Shown here: positions 26,191-35,597 of the stretch, in pieces | Layout: each line of letters begins with the position of its first letter | How positions within the stretch are numbered: position 1 is the first letter of the stretch | NCBI RefSeq assembly: GCF_004364975.1 | Contig: NZ_SOBW01000008.1 | Span: 804,610-868,609, forward strand | Length of the DNA: 64,000 nt | Reading direction: 5' to 3' | Source: Gelidibacter sediminis | GTDB lineage: Bacteria > Bacteroidota > Bacteroidia > Flavobacteriales > Flavobacteriaceae | The notes under the pieces: generated by a model | Told to the model about the DNA's origin: nothing | Seen by the model: the letters and a program-made list of their open reading frames with translations, nothing else | The model's database searches: none | Position numbers and translations under genes: made by a program

Positions 26191-28680
26191 ATGAAAAAAC
26201 TACTCTTTTTACTAACCTTAATTGGTTCTTTTGTGGTTAACGCCCAAGATACAGGAACCGTAAGCGGCTTAATTACAGATGCCAAGGGCATGCCTTTATC
26301 TGGTGCAACTGTGTCTATTAAAATTCTGAATAAAGGTGCCATGACTGATTTTGATGGCCGTTATACCATTGAAAATGTCAATGTTGGCACGTATAACGTG
26401 GCTGTTTCCTATATTGGTTACGAAACGAATACCAAGAATATTTTGGTAACTGCTGGTCAAACAACCCAAGTGGATGTCTCTTTAAAAGATTCTGATACAG
26501 TGTTGGATGAAATTATCTTAACTGCAAACAAAAAGCCACAAAAAATTACAGATGTTCCAGCGACTGTAAATGTGATTACTGCGAGAGAAATTGAAGAATT
26601 TCCTAGCTTTAATATAGGTGAACTTGCGGCAAGACAAAAAGGGGTAGACTTTGTAAGAAGTGGTGTTTTAGGAACTGGAATTAACATAAGAGGTTTTAAT
26701 TCTGCTTTCAACTCTAAAAACTTACAAGTTACTGATGATCGTTTGTCTTCTCTGATTGCTACCGGATTGCCATTAGGCTCATTTTCTACGGTAACTAAAG
26801 ATGATATTGAACGAGTTGAAATTCTTTTAGGACCTAATGGAACACTTTACGGACCTAATGCGCATAACGGGCTTGTGAGTACCATTACAAAAAAACCTAG
26901 AACTTCTGAAGGCACAACTTTTGCAATTGGCGCAGGTAACCAAAGTGTTTTAACTGCAAGATTGAGACACGCACAAGTAATTGACGACAAATTTGCCTAT
27001 AAATTTCATTTTGAGAGATCTCAAGGAACGGAATATGATTATGTTGACAGTGTATATGTAGGCACAAAAGCTTACAAAGAACTTGAATTGGATCGCGATT
27101 TCGATTCCCAAAAATATGGTGCATCTTTATACTACAAGCCTACCAAAGGTTCTGAATTGATTGGTTATTACGGCCATAGTAACACGAACAATATTGGCGC
27201 TACCAATGCGGGGCGTAACCAAATTAAAGACTGGAGTATTGATGTGGCACAAGTAAAATTTGTGTCTAAAAACTTCTTTGCGAATACATACTATACTTGG
27301 AGTAAAACAGATGATACCTATGCCATGAATCAGCGTACCCAAAACTACGTTTCATTTATTGATAACGGATTTTCTGAACAGGAAGCCCGCGAGCGCTCCT
27401 ATACAGAGCAATGGTTTCCTACGGGTGAAGGAACGGGAATTGTGTTGCCACGAGGTGCGGTGTTTAAGGATGCTTCAAAACGTTTTAATGCTGAAGCGCA
27501 ATACAATAATAATTGGGATGCCTTTTACCTTACTCTAGGCGCTCAGTATCAACTTGACATGGCAGATTCTAAAGGAACTTATTTATTGGATGATGGTGGT
27601 ATAGATTTGGCACAAACAGGTATCTATACACAGTTGGAGTATAAATTAGAAGACTCAGGATGGGGATTTCTCCTTGGCGGTCGTTTGGATAACCATGATT
27701 TATACGGGTCCAATTTTATCCCTAAAGCTGCTATTACCAAAAAAGTAAATAATGGCACTTTTAGAATAACTTATGGTAAAGGAATTGCCGTGCCATCTAT
27801 TCTAAACTTAAAAGGAAATTTATTTGGTGGCTTAGTTTTAGGAAATGGGGAAGGTTTCACACTAAAAGATGGTACTAAAATTGCCAAATTGGATGTAGAA
27901 ACCATCAATTCTTATGAAATTGGCTACAAAGGCAAAATTTCAGACAAATTGTTTATTGATACGAATGCCTATTATAATCAGTCGGATAATTTTATAAGTC
28001 CATTAGTGAATGTTGCGGGTACGGCTACAGGAAACTTTGTGACGCATGTTGGAGACAAACCAATTGGTGAAGTTGTACAAGGGTCTAACGGTGCATTTAT
28101 ATTGACCTATTTAAACTTTGGCTATGTAGATACTTACGGACTTGATGTTGGCCTAAACTACTATTTTACTGATAGTTTTAGAGCGGCGTTTAATTACTCT
28201 TATTTTGATCGTGATCTTGACTTAACAGATATGGCTAACGATGGTAATTTAGATGGAAAAGTTCTTGAGAGTGAATTGCCTATCAATACACCAAACCATA
28301 AATTTAGCTTAGGGTTTCACTATAATCAAGGGAAATTTTACGGTTCTATTTTTGGACGTTATGTTCAAAAATACGATTTCTTCTCAGGAATTAATATTGC
28401 TGCGAAAACGCAAGACTTAGATGGTGATGGTGTAAATGAGATTGTTGAAAACGCTAGAGTTGGTAGAACTTGGAATTACGGTCAATTGGGAGGTTTTACA
28501 GTAGATGCTAATGCAGGTTATAACTTTACAGATAATTTGTCTTTAGGGATGAGCATTACAAATTTATTCAATGCTGAAGTAAGAGAATTTGTGGCGTCAC
28601 CAGTAATCAATACGTTGATTTCTTTTGAGCTAAAATACAAAATCAACTTCTTTAAAAATCAGACAGTAGCAACCAACTAA
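26191..28680 (+). CDS. TonB-dependent outer-membrane receptor
   Basis: 829 residues: signal peptide (SFVVNAQ), an N-terminal carboxypeptidase-regulatory-like domain (about 25-105; GLITDAKGMPLSGATVSI), a plug domain (VNVITAREIEEFPSFNIGELA, NIRGFNSAFN, LGPNGTLYGPNAHNGLVS) and a 22-strand-type beta barrel ending in FELKYKINFF. Imports a large or scarce substrate with TonB energy. No SusD partner is adjacent, unlike in typical polysaccharide loci, and the set of neighbours (hydrolases, ligase, hydroxybutyrate dehydrogenase) suggests an ester or oligomer. I chose ATG 26191 (MKKLLFLL); the in-frame start at 26155 would disturb the signal. Confidence 0.93.
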   Translation: MKKLLFLLTLIGSFVVNAQDTGTVSGLITDAKGMPLSGATVSIKILNKGAMTDFDGRYTIENVNVGTYNVAVSYIGYETNTKNILVTAGQTTQVDVSLKDSDTVLDEIILTANKKPQKITDVPATVNVITAREIEEFPSFNIGELAARQKGVDFVRSGVLGTGINIRGFNSAFNSKNLQVTDDRLSSLIATGLPLGSFSTVTKDDIERVEILLGPNGTLYGPNAHNGLVSTITKKPRTSEGTTFAIGAGNQSVLTARLRHAQVIDDKFAYKFHFERSQGTEYDYVDSVYVGTKAYKELELDRDFDSQKYGASLYYKPTKGSELIGYYGHSNTNNIGATNAGRNQIKDWSIDVAQVKFVSKNFFANTYYTWSKTDDTYAMNQRTQNYVSFIDNGFSEQEARERSYTEQWFPTGEGTGIVLPRGAVFKDASKRFNAEAQYNNNWDAFYLTLGAQYQLDMADSKGTYLLDDGGIDLAQTGIYTQLEYKLEDSGWGFLLGGRLDNHDLYGSNFIPKAAITKKVNNGTFRITYGKGIAVPSILNLKGNLFGGLVLGNGEGFTLKDGTKIAKLDVETINSYEIGYKGKISDKLFIDTNAYYNQSDNFISPLVNVAGTATGNFVTHVGDKPIGEVVQGSNGAFILTYLNFGYVDTYGLDVGLNYYFTDSFRAAFNYSYFDRDLDLTDMANDGNLDGKVLESELPINTPNHKFSLGFHYNQGKFYGSIFGRYVQKYDFFSGINIAAKTQDLDGDGVNEIVENARVGRTWNYGQLGGFTVDANAGYNFTDNLSLGMSITNLFNAEVREFVASPVINTLISFELKYKINFFKNQTVATN

Positions 28681-28691
28681 GTTTCTTAAGC

Positions 28692-29474
28692 ATGTCAAAA
28701 ATACAAGTGAATAACATTGAACTTGATTATGAAGACCATGGAAAGGGACAAGTGCTTCTATTGCTTCACGGATTAGGATCAACAAAAAAAGATTGGGACG
28801 CTCAAGTCCCTTTCTTTTCTAAAAACTATCGCGTTATTACGGTAGACTTAAGAGGCCATGGCAACTCTAGCATACCAACAGATGATTATGGCGTACTGGT
28901 GATGACTGAAGATGTCAAAACCTTTATGGACCTGTTGCAAATTGACAAGGCTACCCTGGTAGGGTTTTCAATGGGCGGCGCTATTGCTTTTCAGATGGCA
29001 GTAAGCCATCCCAACTATATTCATAAAATAGTGATTGTTAATAGTAGTCCGGATTTCAATAACATGGGAACCATTGGCGAAGAATTGCTTAATAGTAGAA
29101 CTCAATTTTTGAAAACTAAAGGCTTGAAACTACTAGCAAAAGAGATTGCGTTTAATATGTTTCCTGAACCACACCAGTTCAAATTGAGAAATGCCTTTGA
29201 AGAGCGATGTAAAAATAATAACCACAATGCCTATTATCAAGCTTTTGTGACTTTGATGAACTGGGGACTGGGAGCACAATTGGAGACAATTAAGGCAAGA
29301 ACACTTGTGGTGGCGTCTGATATGGATTATACACCTGTGGCCTTTAAACAGGCGTATGTAGAGAGGATGCAAAACGCACAGTTAGCTGTGATTAAAAATT
29401 CAAGACACGGTGTTGTTTTAGATCAACCAGACGCGTTTAATAAAGTGCTCGAAAAATTTTTAAAAAATGAATAA
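28692..29474 (+). CDS. Cytoplasmic alpha/beta hydrolase
   Basis: 260 residues without a signal. HGLGSTKKDW oxyanion loop, nucleophile Ser93 in GFSMGG, acid in SDMDYTP and His in SRHGVVLDQP. It resembles the enol-lactonase/esterase branch of the fold. It begins 12 bases after the receptor gene and overlaps the dehydrogenase gene by 8 bases, so it probably hydrolyses an imported ester or lactone to the hydroxyacid oxidised by the next enzyme (inference). Confidence 0.9.
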   Translation: MSKIQVNNIELDYEDHGKGQVLLLLHGLGSTKKDWDAQVPFFSKNYRVITVDLRGHGNSSIPTDDYGVLVMTEDVKTFMDLLQIDKATLVGFSMGGAIAFQMAVSHPNYIHKIVIVNSSPDFNNMGTIGEELLNSRTQFLKTKGLKLLAKEIAFNMFPEPHQFKLRNAFEERCKNNNHNAYYQAFVTLMNWGLGAQLETIKARTLVVASDMDYTPVAFKQAYVERMQNAQLAVIKNSRHGVVLDQPDAFNKVLEKFLKNE

Positions 29475-30237
29475 AATCGTACTCATTACAGGAAGCACTA
29501 GTGGTATAGGATTGACCATAGCGAAGAAATTCGCAAAGAATGGTTATCATGTAATGTTTCATGGTTTAGAAACAAACGGTGCTGAGATTGCAGAAAAAAT
29601 AGGCGCGAAGCATAAGGTAAAAGTGGCCTTTTCTAATGCGAATTTATTACAACCTGAAGCTGTTGAAGGTTTGATTGCGGAGACCATTTCTAAATTTGGA
29701 GCGTTGCATGTATTGGTGAATAACGCCGGAATTCAACATGTGTCGCCAATTGAAGACTTTCCAAATATCAAGTATGAAAACATTATTGCCATTAATATGA
29801 ATGCAGTATTCTATGCTTCAAAAGCGGCTTGGGGTCAGATGAAACAGCAGAAATTTGGTAGGATTATCAATATTTCTTCCGTCCACGGATTACGAGCATC
29901 CGAATTTAAATCGGCTTACGTGGCGGCCAAACACGGCGTCATTGGGATGACTAAAGTTTTGGCTTTAGAAGGTGCACCTTTTAATATTACCTGTAATGCC
30001 ATTTGTCCTGGCTACGTCAAAACACCTTTGGTGGAAGGCCAGATAAAAGATCAGGCCAAAGTCCATAATATGACGGAAGAAGAAGTGGTTGAAAAAGTCA
30101 TGCTTAAAAAGCAAGCCGTAAAACAATTTGTCCCAGCAAAAGCCATTGCAGATATGGCAATTTTGTTAGCCAAAGAATCTTCAACAACAATTACTGGGAC
30201 CTCATTCACCCTAGATGGCGGCTGGAGTGCCCAATAA
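29467..30237 (+). CDS. 3-hydroxybutyrate dehydrogenase-like SDR
   Basis: 256 residues of the classical short-chain dehydrogenase family: GSTSGIG nucleotide loop (8-14), NNAG, catalytic Ser in ISSVHGL, YxxxK as SAYVAAKHG, and LDGGWSAQ at the end. The blocks NNAGIQHVSPIEDFP, GLRASEFKSAYVAAKHGVIG and CNAICPGYVKTPLVEGQI are those of D-3-hydroxybutyrate dehydrogenase (3-hydroxybutyrate + NAD+ to acetoacetate). Related hydroxyacid dehydrogenases cannot be excluded. Last gene of the locus, followed by a terminator at 30271. Confidence 0.88.
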   Translation: MNKIVLITGSTSGIGLTIAKKFAKNGYHVMFHGLETNGAEIAEKIGAKHKVKVAFSNANLLQPEAVEGLIAETISKFGALHVLVNNAGIQHVSPIEDFPNIKYENIIAINMNAVFYASKAAWGQMKQQKFGRIINISSVHGLRASEFKSAYVAAKHGVIGMTKVLALEGAPFNITCNAICPGYVKTPLVEGQIKDQAKVHNMTEEEVVEKVMLKKQAVKQFVPAKAIADMAILLAKESSTTITGTSFTLDGGWSAQ

Positions 30238-30270
30238 TACTACTGCTAATTTAATTTTAATAGTTGAGTT

Positions 30271-30305
30271 CAATGCCCCGACGGTTCCGCTTTCGGGGTA
30301 TTGTG
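30271..30305 (+). terminator. Terminator after the hydroxybutyrate dehydrogenase gene
   Basis: CAATGCCCCGA pairs with TCGGGGTATTG, interrupted by one mismatch, around an 11-base loop; TGTTTTA follows. Confidence 0.6.
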
Positions 30306-30376
30306 TTTTATGATTCTAAATTAATGACTATTTCAATTTAAGTCTGAATTGAATGAATTTATAAAATTAATCGTAT

Positions 30377-30440
30377 CCCAAATTCTCCTCCTTTTTAAGG
30401 AGGAGTGGATTCGGTAGAGATGCAGAAGACGCGGTTGTTT
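30377..30440 (+). repeat. Palindromic intergenic repeat, copy 1 of 3
   Basis: Stem CTCCTCCTT (30385-30393) / AAGGAGGAG (30397-30405) then GTGGATTCGGTAGAGATGC and GAAGACGCGGTTGTT. The same layout recurs at 31111 and 31340. Confidence 0.8.
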
Positions 30441-30509
30441 TTAAAATGATTCTCACTTGATTTCGCATTTCCAATTTTCGTAAATTGTAGGAATCTAAAT
30501 TTATTCATA

Positions 30510-31064
30510 ATGGATCAGGTAACTTCATTTGATTGGGCACGAATATTTGTAGGGGAACAGCCCTTGTTCTTCTTGGCCGAACTGTTTTTACGCGTAGTGG
30601 TCATTTATATTATGGCTATATTGTTATTGCGGATAGCTGGAAAACGCTCCCGTCAACAACTTACCACCCTAGAGCTGTTGTTGGTGATTGCTTTAGGCTC
30701 CGCCGTGGGCGATGTGATGTTTTATCCGAGTGTGGCAATACTTTATACCATTATCGTCATGTTAACGATCTTGATTTTGCAGCTCCTCATCGAAAAACTA
30801 AAAACAAGATTCCCACGATTTGACAAATTTGTCGATTCAAAACCGACTTTGATCATAAAAGATGGCCAATTTATAGAAGAAAGCTTAACATCAGAGAATC
30901 TTACCAAAGCTGAGATTTACAGTTCGCTACGACTAAAAGGAATCCGAAATATGGGTGAAGTAGAATATGCCTATTTAGAAATACCCGGACAAATTAGTGT
31001 CTTCAAATTTGAAAAGGGCCAAGAAAGAGACGGCTATGTTTTAGTGCCGTACCAAGAAGAATAA
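30510..31064 (+). CDS. DUF421/YetF-family membrane protein
   Basis: 184 residues: about three membrane segments in the first 90 residues (FLRVVVIYIMAILLLRIAG, LELLLVIALGSAVGDVMF, YTIIVMLTILILQLLIEKL) and a cytoplasmic domain with KPTLIIKDGQFIEESLTSENLTKAEIYSSLRLKGI. This is the DUF421/YetF family, whose role is not settled; some members affect spore or membrane properties. It sits between two copies of a palindromic repeat, and part of its 3' end reappears at 31189 as a fragment. Confidence 0.9.
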   Translation: MDQVTSFDWARIFVGEQPLFFLAELFLRVVVIYIMAILLLRIAGKRSRQQLTTLELLLVIALGSAVGDVMFYPSVAILYTIIVMLTILILQLLIEKLKTRFPRFDKFVDSKPTLIIKDGQFIEESLTSENLTKAEIYSSLRLKGIRNMGEVEYAYLEIPGQISVFKFEKGQERDGYVLVPYQEE

Positions 31065-31110
31065 AATGAATCTATCTATATACAATAGAAATTCATGAAA
31101 TACATCAGGA

Positions 31111-31188
31111 CCGCAAAATTCTCCTCCTTTTTAAGGAGGAGTGGATTCAGCTTCAGCAAAGAAGCAGAGGACGAGGTGGTTTTTTTTG
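31111..31188 (+). repeat. Palindromic intergenic repeat, copy 2 of 3
   Basis: Same CTCCTCCTT/AAGGAGGAG stem followed by GTGGATTC, GAAGCAGAGGACGAGGTGG and an eight-T run. It lies between the DUF421 gene and the DUF421 remnant. Confidence 0.85.
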
Positions 31189-31248
31189 AAAGAACTAATT
31201 ACAGCTGAGTTATACAGTTCGCTGCAATTAAATAGAATTCTTGATTAA
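31189..31248 (+). pseudogene. DUF421 gene remnant
   Basis: The frame AAA GAA CTA ... reads KELITAELYSSLQLNRILD then stop. The intact upstream gene reads NLTKAEIYSSLRLKGIRNM, and the nucleotides agree too: AGCTGAG, then TACAGTTCGCT, then TTAAA/CTAAA in the same order. I take it as the leftover 3' piece of a second, duplicated DUF421 copy. Confidence 0.7.
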
Positions 31249-31339
31249 AGAAGTATAATATACCTTTCCGATATCCTCAGGATAATTCTATCTTATCAAT
31301 GAGTATATATTTTACTATAAATTTTATAAGTTTTGAAAT

Positions 31340-31410
31340 CCCAAAATTCTCCTCCTTTCTAAGGAGGAGTGGCTTCTGATTCCGCAGAGAAGCAGAAGAC
31401 GAGGTGGTTC
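31340..31410 (+). repeat. Palindromic intergenic repeat, copy 3 of 3
   Basis: CTCCTCCTT (31349-31357) / AAGGAGGAG (31361-31369), then GTGGCTTCTGATTCCGCAG and GAAGACGAGGTGGTTC. It lies just before the 3' end of the esterase gene (-). Confidence 0.85.
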
Positions 31411-31454
31411 TGAAGCAGAATCAAACCTAAAACCTCAATCCTCACCCCTCAAAC

Positions 31455-32198
31455 CTATTTCAACAAAGGCTCCAAAGTCTCCCAAACCGTTTCTGCCAAA
31501 ATTTTATGCCCCTCTACATTCGGGTGAATACCATCACCTTGATTTAAAGCAGCAATGCCACCAACATCCTTCAATATAAATGGAATAAATTCTAGGTTAT
31601 TTTTTTCGGCAAGATCAGCATACAATTCTCTAAATCCGGTGGTGTACGTTTTACCCATATTTGGAGGTAGTTCCATCCCTGCAAGAATAATAGTCGTCTC
31701 TGGGCTTTTTGATTTTACCACATCAATAATCGCCTGTAAATTGGCGCGCGTTTCAGACAAGGCCACACCACGTAAACCGTCGTTGGCACCCAATTCTAAC
31801 AAAAAGATATCAATAGGTTGCTTGATGACCCAATCAATTCTGCTTTTTCCACCCGCCGTCGTTTCACCGCTGACGCCTGAATTGATAACCGTATAATTCA
31901 AATTTAAAGAATCAATTTTTTGTTGCACCAAAGCCGGATAAGCTTCAGTCGTATCCTCCAAGCCATAGCCTGCCGTGATACTATCCCCAAAACATAAAAT
32001 AGTTTTTGTGGCAGTTGTTGGCGTTGTTGATTCTTCAACCAGGGTGTCAGTCTGTTCGATATTTGTAGTTTTTTTTGTATCAGAATCGCCACAAGAAAAC
32101 AACAACAATGGTAAGATAAAATAACAAAACTTTATGAGTTTATGCCTGCTGGACGTTGGTAGATGTAATTGCAATTGTTTATTTTGAGCCTCGAACAT
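31455..32198 (-). CDS. tesA: SGNH/GDSL lipoprotein esterase (TesA-type)
   Basis: 247 residues. A hydrophobic lead ending LLLFSC (lipobox, Cys36) suggests a lipoprotein. SGNH blocks: GDSIT with nucleophile Ser73, SGVSGETTAGG (block II), LGANDGLRG (block III) and DGIHPNVEGH (block V, Asp and His). This is the arylesterase/thioesterase I/lysophospholipase group. It is divergent from the YbbA-like ABC gene with only 25 bases between starts, as in the conserved tesA-ybbA-ybbP arrangement, which supports the call. The N-terminal 20 residues before the hydrophobic part are unusual; a later start is possible. Confidence 0.9.
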   Translation of the reverse strand: MFEAQNKQLQLHLPTSSRHKLIKFCYFILPLLLFSCGDSDTKKTTNIEQTDTLVEESTTPTTATKTILCFGDSITAGYGLEDTTEAYPALVQQKIDSLNLNYTVINSGVSGETTAGGKSRIDWVIKQPIDIFLLELGANDGLRGVALSETRANLQAIIDVVKSKSPETTIILAGMELPPNMGKTYTTGFRELYADLAEKNNLEFIPFILKDVGGIAALNQGDGIHPNVEGHKILAETVWETLEPLLK

Positions 32199-32223
32199 AA
32201 ATCGCTATTTAAATTAAAATTAA

Positions 32224-32913
32224 ATGTCAAAGATATTAAAGATTACTGGGTTGGAAAAAACATATACCAGTGGTAACAAACAATTAACGGTCTTACACGA
32301 CATCTCTTTTGAGGTTGAGAAAGGCCAAACCTTTTCTATTGTCGGACCTTCAGGCAGCGGAAAGACCACCTTGTTAGGAATTTGTGCTGGTTTAGACCAA
32401 CCCAATGCCGGCAATGTGGAGTTATGTGGACAGGGCTTAAATAGCTTAAATGAAGACCAGCGCGCACAATTGCGGAACAAAAATGTCGGATTTATTTTTC
32501 AGAATTTTCAGTTGTTACCAACCCTTACCGCCCTCGAAAATGTAAGTGTGCCTTTAGAATTACAGGGCGCGAAAGATGCTACCCAGAAGAGTAAAATCTT
32601 ATTGGAAAAAGTAGGACTCGGTGATCGAGTGCACCATTATCCGTCGCAACTCTCGGGTGGCGAACAGCAGCGTGTAGCCCTAGCGCGCGCGTTTGCAAAT
32701 TCACCATCCATTTTATTTGCTGATGAACCTACAGGTAACTTAGATGAAGAAACAGGAGAGAAGGTCATTCAATTATTATTTGACCTCAACAAAGAAAATG
32801 GCACCACCTTGGTGATCATTACGCACGATTTAGAATTGGCCAACCGAACCCAACAAATCCTAAAACTTAAAGGCGGAAAAATAGTAACCAATCAACTGAC
32901 TTCAGCACTGTGA
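32224..32913 (+). CDS. ABC transporter ATPase (YbbA/LolD-type)
   Basis: 229 residues: Walker [11 protein letters not shown]-loop FQNFQLLP, signature [14 protein letters not shown], Walker [13 protein letters not shown], and the H-loop ITHDLE. The DEPTGNLD plus LSGGEQQR combination is the MacB/LolD/YbbA clade. Partner of the FtsX-like permease that follows (GTGA overlap), and divergent from the TesA-type gene. The substrate is unknown in this family. Confidence 0.94.
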   Translation: MSKILKITGLEKTYTSGNKQLTVLHDISFEVEKGQTFSIVGPSGSGKTTLLGICAGLDQPNAGNVELCGQGLNSLNEDQRAQLRNKNVGFIFQNFQLLPTLTALENVSVPLELQGAKDATQKSKILLEKVGLGDRVHHYPSQLSGGEQQRVALARAFANSPSILFADEPTGNLDEETGEKVIQLLFDLNKENGTTLVIITHDLELANRTQQILKLKGGKIVTNQLTSAL

Positions 32914-35456
32914 ACAATTCCAATAACAACACTTCCTTACAAACACCTTGGCTTTTTAAAATGGCTTGGCGTGATGCCAAAGCTAGCATAGTACGCTTAC
33001 TTTTATTTATGGCGTCCATTATTTTGGGTATTGCCGCCGTGGTGTCTATTCAATTATTTAGCACGAATTTAAAGGACAATATTCAGCGTCAGTCAAAAAA
33101 CTTGATGGGAGCTGATTTTATCATCGATTCCAGACAAGTACCAACTGAGCGTGCGCAAGCCATTATCGATTCTTTACAGCCTGATGCTTCTGAAGTCAAA
33201 TTTGTATCCATGATTGCGTTCCCTAAAAATGGTGGCACAAAATTGGTACAGGTGCGTGGTCTTGAAGGTAGTTTTCCATTTTATGGAAGCCTCGATACAG
33301 AGCCTTCTGCTGTTTCCGGAACCTACCAAGAATCTGGAGGAGTGCTAGTGGATGCCACTTTAATGTTGCAGTTTAACGTTAACCCTGGAGATTCCATCAA
33401 AATTGGAGAATTGACACTTCCAATTGCCGGCGCATTAAAATCGATTCCGGGAAGTTCTGCGTTTTCGAGTTCTGTAGCGCCGCCAGTGGTTGTTCCGTAC
33501 CGATTTATAGAAGCCACTCAATTATTGCAATTTGGAAGTCGAAAGGAATATCAATATTATTATAAGGTTTCGGATACTATTAATCTGAAACAACTTCAAG
33601 ATCAATTAGAGCCGCAACTCGATTTGGAGAATGCCGATTTAGACACGCATACCAGTACTACCAACCGCTTGGGAAGGCGTTACGACAACGTGGGCAAGTT
33701 TTTGAATTTAGCCGCTTTTATTGCCTTGTTATTAGGGTGTATAGGTATAGCCAGCTCGGTGCATATTTATATTAAAGAAAAATTACGGGCCATCGCTGTT
33801 TTAAAATGTATGGGAGCATCCCGACTTCAAAGTTTTCTGATTTTCTTGATTCAAATTGCGGGCATCGGGATTGTTGGCGGCTTAGTAGGCTCGCTGATTG
33901 GGGTGGGACTTCAACAATTATTTCCATATCTGCTTAAAGACTTTTTACCGTTCACACTGGTCATCAGTATTACGCCAGCACCTATTTTGATTGGGGTGTT
34001 CTTAGGGCTGTTCATGTCCGTATTATTTGCGCTGTTGCCCTTATTACGCACTTGGTATGTATCACCTTTGGATGTGCTGCGCGTGGATGAAAAAGCCTCT
34101 CAAGAACCTACTAAAATCCGACTTCTTGTATTTGGAGCCATATTGGTGTTCTTGTATTTATTTTCATTGTGGTTGATAAAGGAGCCGCTCTATGCTTTGG
34201 CATTCGTGGCTGGTACCCTGATTACTTTTATGATTTTGGCCGGGGTTGCCTTAGGGTTTATCAAAGCCGTAAAACGCTTTTTTCCTAAGCACTGGAATTT
34301 CACCGCGCGTCAAAGTCTGCTAAATTTATTTCGCCCTAATAACCAAACCGTAGTTTTAGTGGTGGCGATTGGCTTGGGGACATTTTTAATCAGCACCCTG
34401 TATTTCACTAAAGACATTCTGTTGTCAAAAACAGAAGTAGGGCAGACTTCAGAAAATGCCAACATCATCGTATTAGATGTGCAACCGCCGCAATTGGATT
34501 CGGTAGCTCAAACTATTACGGAGAACAGTTTACCTGTTCTTAATAAAATTCCGTTGGTGACTATGCGGATGCACAGTCTTAATGGAAGATTGGTGAATGA
34601 ACTGCGTCAAGATACCACTCGCCAAATCCGCGGTTGGGTCTTAAACCATGAGTTTAGAACGACCTATCGGGATGCCTTGACGCCATCCGAGGAAGTGGTA
34701 GAAGGCGAGTGGGTTTCGCAAATCAATACCAATGATCCTATAGCCATCTCCATTTCAGATAATTTAGCCGACGATGCCAAACTGAGCGTAGGCGATCCTG
34801 TAGTCTTTAATGTTCAAGGTGTATTGATGAAAACCACCGTAGGCAGTATCCGTAAAGTAGATTGGGCACAAATGCAGCTCAATTTTACCATTGTTTTTCC
34901 TGCAGGTGTACTGGAACAGGCACCACAATTTAATGTGCTGACCACATCTGTACCTGACGATGCCAGTTCGGCAGCGCTGCAACAGAATTTGGTCTCCAAT
35001 TTTCCCAACGTCACCATCATTGATTTGCGCCAGGTCTATACCCTGGTGGAGGATATTTTAGATCAGGTTTCTTGGGTGATCAACTTTATGGCCTTTTTCA
35101 GTATCATTACGGGAATTATTGTCTTAATTGGCTCGGTAAGAACTAGCAAATACCAAAGGATTAAAGAAAGTGTCTTGCTACGAACCTTGGGTGCAAAAAA
35201 TTCACAGATTTTACAAATTTCAGCTTTTGAATATGTGTTTTTAGGGTTGTTGGGAAGTTTGGTAGGTATTATCCTTGCCCTCATCAGTAGTTTGTGTTTG
35301 GCACTTTTTGTATTTAAAGAACCTTTTATACCGTCACTAATTCCATTTATAGTGTTTCTACCAGGTATTACCTTGTTAGTACTGGTCATTGGCTTGAGTA
35401 ACATTCAAACCGTGTTGAGAAGTTCACCGTTAGAGGTATTGCGGCGTGAAGCATAA
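32910..35456 (+). CDS. FtsX-like ABC permease (YbbP-type)
   Basis: 848 residues starting at GTG inside the ATPase stop (GTGA). Two FtsX-like cores (each with three or four helices, around 260-390 and 710-840), plus helices near 20-40, 400-450 and 480-500, and large periplasmic loops. The last block, SNIQTVLRSSPLEVLRREA, is the coupling-helix-like end of this family. With the ATPase it forms the YbbA/YbbP machine found next to TesA-type esterases; its physiological cargo is undetermined. A strong terminator at 35478 closes the operon. Confidence 0.93.
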   Translation: MNNSNNNTSLQTPWLFKMAWRDAKASIVRLLLFMASIILGIAAVVSIQLFSTNLKDNIQRQSKNLMGADFIIDSRQVPTERAQAIIDSLQPDASEVKFVSMIAFPKNGGTKLVQVRGLEGSFPFYGSLDTEPSAVSGTYQESGGVLVDATLMLQFNVNPGDSIKIGELTLPIAGALKSIPGSSAFSSSVAPPVVVPYRFIEATQLLQFGSRKEYQYYYKVSDTINLKQLQDQLEPQLDLENADLDTHTSTTNRLGRRYDNVGKFLNLAAFIALLLGCIGIASSVHIYIKEKLRAIAVLKCMGASRLQSFLIFLIQIAGIGIVGGLVGSLIGVGLQQLFPYLLKDFLPFTLVISITPAPILIGVFLGLFMSVLFALLPLLRTWYVSPLDVLRVDEKASQEPTKIRLLVFGAILVFLYLFSLWLIKEPLYALAFVAGTLITFMILAGVALGFIKAVKRFFPKHWNFTARQSLLNLFRPNNQTVVLVVAIGLGTFLISTLYFTKDILLSKTEVGQTSENANIIVLDVQPPQLDSVAQTITENSLPVLNKIPLVTMRMHSLNGRLVNELRQDTTRQIRGWVLNHEFRTTYRDALTPSEEVVEGEWVSQINTNDPIAISISDNLADDAKLSVGDPVVFNVQGVLMKTTVGSIRKVDWAQMQLNFTIVFPAGVLEQAPQFNVLTTSVPDDASSAALQQNLVSNFPNVTIIDLRQVYTLVEDILDQVSWVINFMAFFSIITGIIVLIGSVRTSKYQRIKESVLLRTLGAKNSQILQISAFEYVFLGLLGSLVGIILALISSLCLALFVFKEPFIPSLIPFIVFLPGITLLVLVIGLSNIQTVLRSSPLEVLRREA

Positions 35457-35477
35457 ACACAACTACTAGTAAAATTT

Positions 35478-35508
35478 AACCGTTCCGAATTCTTCGGGAC
35501 GGTTTTTT
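35478..35508 (+). terminator. Terminator after the YbbA/YbbP operon
   Basis: AACCGTTCCGAA and TTCGGGACGGTT form a 12-bp stem with a G-U pair, loop TTC, and six T residues. Confidence 0.9.
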
Positions 35509-35597
35509 ATTTTATAGCCGCACTTAATCGGCTATTATTTAATTCATATTCACTGATTTATTCCGTAAATTGAGTGCTAATCATTTATACATAAAAA

